From a bacterium (lineage in GTDB: Bacteria; Bacteroidota; Bacteroidia; Bacteroidales; Muribaculaceae), in contig SFWW01000074.1 of the NCBI GenBank assembly GCA_004559845.1, positions 1 through 7,985 on the forward strand: a stretch of DNA of 7,985 bases, read 5' to 3'. Under the pieces are notes generated by a model. The model did no database searches. It worked only from the letters and a program-made list of their open reading frames with translations, and was not told where the DNA came from. Shown here piece by piece: positions 6,308 through 7,985 of this stretch (position 1 is the first letter of the stretch; each line of letters begins with the position of its first letter). Made by a program: the position numbers and the translations under genes.

Positions 6308-6913
6308 ATGGATTTAAAACTCTTTTTGCAGGCGGGAAGAATAGAAGCCGGGTGCGATGAAGCGGGGCGTGGACCCCTTGTGGGGCCGGTTACGGCGGCT
6401 GCCGTGATTTTGCCCGATGATTTCCATAACGAGATCATCAACGATAGCAAACAGCTGTCGGAACGCAAGCGCAATATGCTTCGACCCATCATCGAGCAGC
6501 AGGCTCGGGCGTGGGCGGTGGCGCATGTGTGGCCCGAAGAGATTGACCGAATCAATATCCTCAATGCATCCATCCTTGCCATGCACCGCGCGCTGGAGCA
6601 GCTGAAGGAGCAACCGGAATTCATCCTCGTGGATGGCAATCGGTTTAAGCCTTACCGCGATATTCCCTACCGCACTATCGTGAAGGGCGATGCCACGATG
6701 ATGAGCATTGCCGCAGCGTCGATTCTTGCCAAAACGCATCGCGACGAATATATGCGCACCATTGCGGAGGAATTTCCTCAGTATGGCTGGGAACACAACA
6801 TGGGCTACCCCACAAAGGCGCACTATGCTGCCATTGAAAAATATGGCATCACGCCCTACCACCGAAAGAGTTTTAACCTTGAGCACAAACAGCTCTCGCT
6901 CTTTGAGGAATGA
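6308..6913 (+). CDS. rnhB: Ribonuclease HII
   Basis: Cytoplasmic endonuclease that cuts the RNA strand of RNA/DNA hybrids, including single ribonucleotides left in DNA, with two metal ions. From the ATG at 6308 the protein is 201 residues. All catalytic carboxylates are present: Asp17 and Glu18 in AGCDEAGRGPLVGPV, Asp109 in ILVDGN, and Asp128 in VKGDATMMSIAAASILAK. Also conserved are DSKQLSE (46-52), the NILNASILAM helix (83-92) and the substrate-binding tail GYPTKAH (166-172) followed by HRKSF. The frame stays open to an ATG at 6248, but those 20 extra residues are unlike the family, and 6308 gives the usual short lead before the first motif. The end, HKQLSLFEE, contains QLSLF at 195-199, matching the bacterial sliding-clamp-binding consensus QL(S/D)LF. 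Confidence 0.96.
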   Translation: MDLKLFLQAGRIEAGCDEAGRGPLVGPVTAAAVILPDDFHNEIINDSKQLSERKRNMLRPIIEQQARAWAVAHVWPEEIDRINILNASILAMHRALEQLKEQPEFILVDGNRFKPYRDIPYRTIVKGDATMMSIAAASILAKTHRDEYMRTIAEEFPQYGWEHNMGYPTKAHYAAIEKYGITPYHRKSFNLEHKQLSLFEE

Positions 6914-6985
6914 AGTTTGGAAGTTAAAGAAGTTTGGAAGTTAAAGAAGTTAAGAAGTTAAGAAGTTAAGAAGTTAAGAAGTTAA
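6912..6985. repeat. Compound tandem repeat: 2 x 17 bp then 5 x 8 bp
   Basis: Two perfect copies of GAAGTTTGGAAGTTAAA (6912-6928, 6929-6945) are followed by five perfect copies of GAAGTTAA (6946-6985). The 17-mer contains GAAGTT and GGAAGTTAAA, so both units derive from the same core. The block begins on the second base of the rnhB TGA and ends 35 bases before the HAD gene. Eight-base units of this kind vary in copy number by strand slippage. It is not a CRISPR array, as it has no spacers. Confidence 0.9.
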
Positions 6986-6998
6986 GACATTTGTCTTA
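6983..6998 (+). terminator. Small hairpin after the repeat block
   Basis: TAAGACA (6983-6989) is the reverse complement of TGTCTTA (6992-6998), giving about six usable pairs with an ATTT loop. It overlaps the last repeat unit. A short T-run (7004-7007) follows after six bases. The A/T-rich stem makes a weak terminator at best; it might separate rnhB from the HAD gene. Confidence 0.3.
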
Positions 6999-7020
6999 TT
7001 GACTTTTGGGCACAAAATAA

Positions 7021-7479
7021 ATGGTACATACATTATATATATCCGACTTGGATGGCACGCTGCTGGATGGTGATTCGCGTATCAGTAGCGAAACGGTGGC
7101 ACTTCTCAATCCTTTGCTGGATGCGGGGCTGGCGTTCACAGTCGCCACAGCGCGCACCCCTGCCACGGTGGTGCCGATGCTGAGCCGCTTGCACACGCGG
7201 CTACCTTTCATCGTGATGAATGGCGCAGCCACCTGGGATGCCGCCAAGGGCGACTACAGCCATGTGAATGTGATTGAGCCCCACACGGTGAATGCCATTT
7301 GCCGCATCTATGCCCGCCATGGCATTCAGCCATTCGTGTATCGCCGCTACGGGCGGATGATTCAAGCGCACCACATAGGGCAAATGTCGGCACAAGAGGA
7401 GGCTTTTGTGGCAGAGCGCCAACACCTTGAATTGAAGAAATTTGTGCTCGATTCGCCTCCCGCCAACACCTTGAATTGA
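7021..7479 (+). CDS. N-terminal half of the broken HAD hydrolase
   Basis: 152 codons as read. It holds the first part of the Rossmann-like core with the catalytic aspartates and most of the cap domain. The last five residues (ANTLN) are encoded by the second repeat copy read out of frame. Without motifs III and IV it should not be an active phosphatase alone. The ATG at 7021 is followed at once by the first core strand (HTLYISDLDG), so this start is well supported; no Shine-Dalgarno is seen. Confidence 0.6.
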   Translation: MVHTLYISDLDGTLLDGDSRISSETVALLNPLLDAGLAFTVATARTPATVVPMLSRLHTRLPFIVMNGAATWDAAKGDYSHVNVIEPHTVNAICRIYARHGIQPFVYRRYGRMIQAHHIGQMSAQEEAFVAERQHLELKKFVLDSPPANTLN

Positions 7480-7504
7480 AGAAATTTGTGCTCGATTCGC
7501 CTCC
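7417..7504. repeat. Perfect 44-bp tandem duplication inside the HAD gene
   Basis: Copies 7417-7460 and 7461-7504 are identical, and the next base also matches. Each unit begins CGCCAACACC and ends GATTCGCCTCC. Since 44 is not a multiple of three, the second copy shifts the frame and exposes a TGA at 7477-7479. No longer flanking homology is seen, only CGCC near both ends of the unit. Confidence 0.97.
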
Positions 7505-7910
7505 CTACGAGCAGTGCACAGCCGATGCCATGCTCATTTTTTCGATGCAAAACTATGAGCGCTTACGCCCGGTGTACGAGCAAGTGAAAGCCACAGTGGA
7601 TTGCGCGGCGGTGTTTTACCACGACATCTTCGACCCCGGCGCCGGACTGCTCGAAATCTATGCCCCCGGCGTGAGCAAGGCAGCCGCCGTGCAGCGCATG
7701 AAAGCCGAGGTGGGCGCACAGCAATTGGTAGTGTTTGGCGATAATCGCAACGACATTCCCATGATGCAAGTAGCCACCCGCAGCGTGGCAGTAGAAAACG
7801 CCTTCCCCGAGGTAAAAGCCATCGCAAATGAAATCATCCCGCCAAACACCACCCACGCCGTAGCCCACTACATCGCCCGGCACCCCCTGTCTCGCCCTGA
7901 AAAAAGTTGA
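7476..7910 (+). CDS. C-terminal half of the broken HAD hydrolase
   Basis: 144 codons if read from a TTG at 7476, which overlaps the TGA of the first half (TTGA), so re-initiation by the same ribosome is conceivable. TTG is a poor start and no ribosome site is specific to it; in the undamaged gene this codon is an internal leucine. This half contains the rest of the cap, the motif III lysine and the metal-binding motif IV, but no nucleophile. Two separately made halves could in principle assemble, though nothing in the sequence shows this. Confidence 0.45.
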   Translation: MKKFVLDSPPYEQCTADAMLIFSMQNYERLRPVYEQVKATVDCAAVFYHDIFDPGAGLLEIYAPGVSKAAAVQRMKAEVGAQQLVVFGDNRNDIPMMQVATRSVAVENAFPEVKAIANEIIPPNTTHAVAHYIARHPLSRPEKS

Positions 7911-7929
7911 CTCCTAAAAGAGCAAAAAG

Positions 7930-7985
7930 ATGATAAAATTTCAGAGTCTGCCGAGACAGAAACGGCAAGAGATCCGCGACGAAGT
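7930..7985 (+). CDS. Start of an unrecognised gene (3' truncated)
   Basis: An ATG at 7930, 19 bases after the HAD stop, opens a frame that continues to the window edge: MIKFQSLPRQKRQEIRDE. The N-terminus is basic and soluble-looking, with no signal peptide in the visible part. A weak purine run (AAAAGAG at 7916-7922) lies before it. The short gap suggests co-transcription with the HAD gene. Too little is visible to name a family. Confidence 0.4.
   Translation, partial: MIKFQSLPRQKRQEIRDE

Larger units (their letters stand above)
7021..7910 (+). pseudogene. Cof-type HAD-superfamily hydrolase, frameshifted by a 44-bp duplication
   Basis: Cof-type HAD phosphatases (C2 cap) remove phosphate from small sugar phosphates or cofactors such as FMN or PLP. 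Motif I is DLDGTLLD with Asp9 (nucleophile) and Asp11; motif II is Thr43 in FTVATART. These lie in the first frame, which stops at 7479. Motif III (a lysine in GVSKAAAVQ, Lys205 of the restored protein) and motif IV (FGDNRNDIPMM, Asp226 and Asp230) lie in another frame, continuing to 7910. A perfect 44-bp tandem duplication at 7417-7504 causes the shift. Removing one copy gives a single 281-residue protein of normal length. Everything else looks intact, with no other stop or decay, so the change is recent, reversible or an assembly error. Substrate unknown. Confidence 0.9.

Noticed and set aside
6912..6985. CRISPR array
   Set aside because: The units are 8 and 17 bp, directly adjacent, with no spacers and no cas genes nearby.
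7001..7008. -7 promoter element for the HAD gene (GACTTTTG)
   Set aside because: One key base differs, there is no TTTG at the right spacing, and transcription would begin only about six bases before the ATG.

Overview
This window looks like a chromosomal segment from a member of Bacteroidales (Bacteroidota). The evidence is a long signal peptidase I of the Bacteroidales type followed directly by a WbqC-family gene, the almost complete lack of Shine-Dalgarno sequences, A/T-rich leaders, and two exact matches to the Bacteroidota promoter form TTTG-N(18-19)-TAnnTTTG. Most genes are ordinary housekeeping or membrane-transport genes. I see no prophage, insertion sequence, CRISPR array, tRNA or rRNA.

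Layout. 1-99 is the 3' end of an unrecognised + strand gene. 100-304 is a spacer with a possible 28-codon ORF and a partial promoter. lepB (305-1768) and a WbqC-family gene (1768-2406) follow on the + strand with an overlapping stop/start. 2407-2581 separates convergent genes and is rich in inverted repeats. On the - strand, read from right to left, are a Na/Pi-cotransporter-family gene with a PhoU-like tail (5287-3602) and a BASS-family transporter gene (3532-2582). They probably form one transcription unit driven by a promoter at 5353-5324. A 227-bp gap (5288-5514) carries that promoter and a possible gene remnant. A CYTH-domain gene (5991-5515, - strand) has its own promoter at 6099-6069. 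It is divergent from rnhB (6308-6913, + strand). A tandem repeat block starts on the rnhB stop codon. Then comes a Cof-type HAD phosphatase gene (7021-7910) broken by a perfect 44-bp tandem duplication, and last the first 18 codons of another + strand gene.

How the genes relate. LepB removes signal peptides from exported proteins. The WbqC-family protein may be co-expressed with it and is often tied to surface-glycan functions. The two - strand transporters may share a transcript, one for phosphate or another anion and one for an unidentified organic anion. RNase HII removes ribonucleotides from DNA, and its C-terminal end carries a sequence resembling a sliding-clamp-binding motif.

I did not find a convincing new multi-gene system. 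The best points for a second look are the exact 44-bp duplication that splits the HAD gene between its catalytic motifs, the QLSLF tail of RNase HII, the compound tandem repeat on the rnhB stop codon, the CTATA-rich inverted-repeat cluster after the WbqC gene, and the possible protein remnant at 5383-5508.
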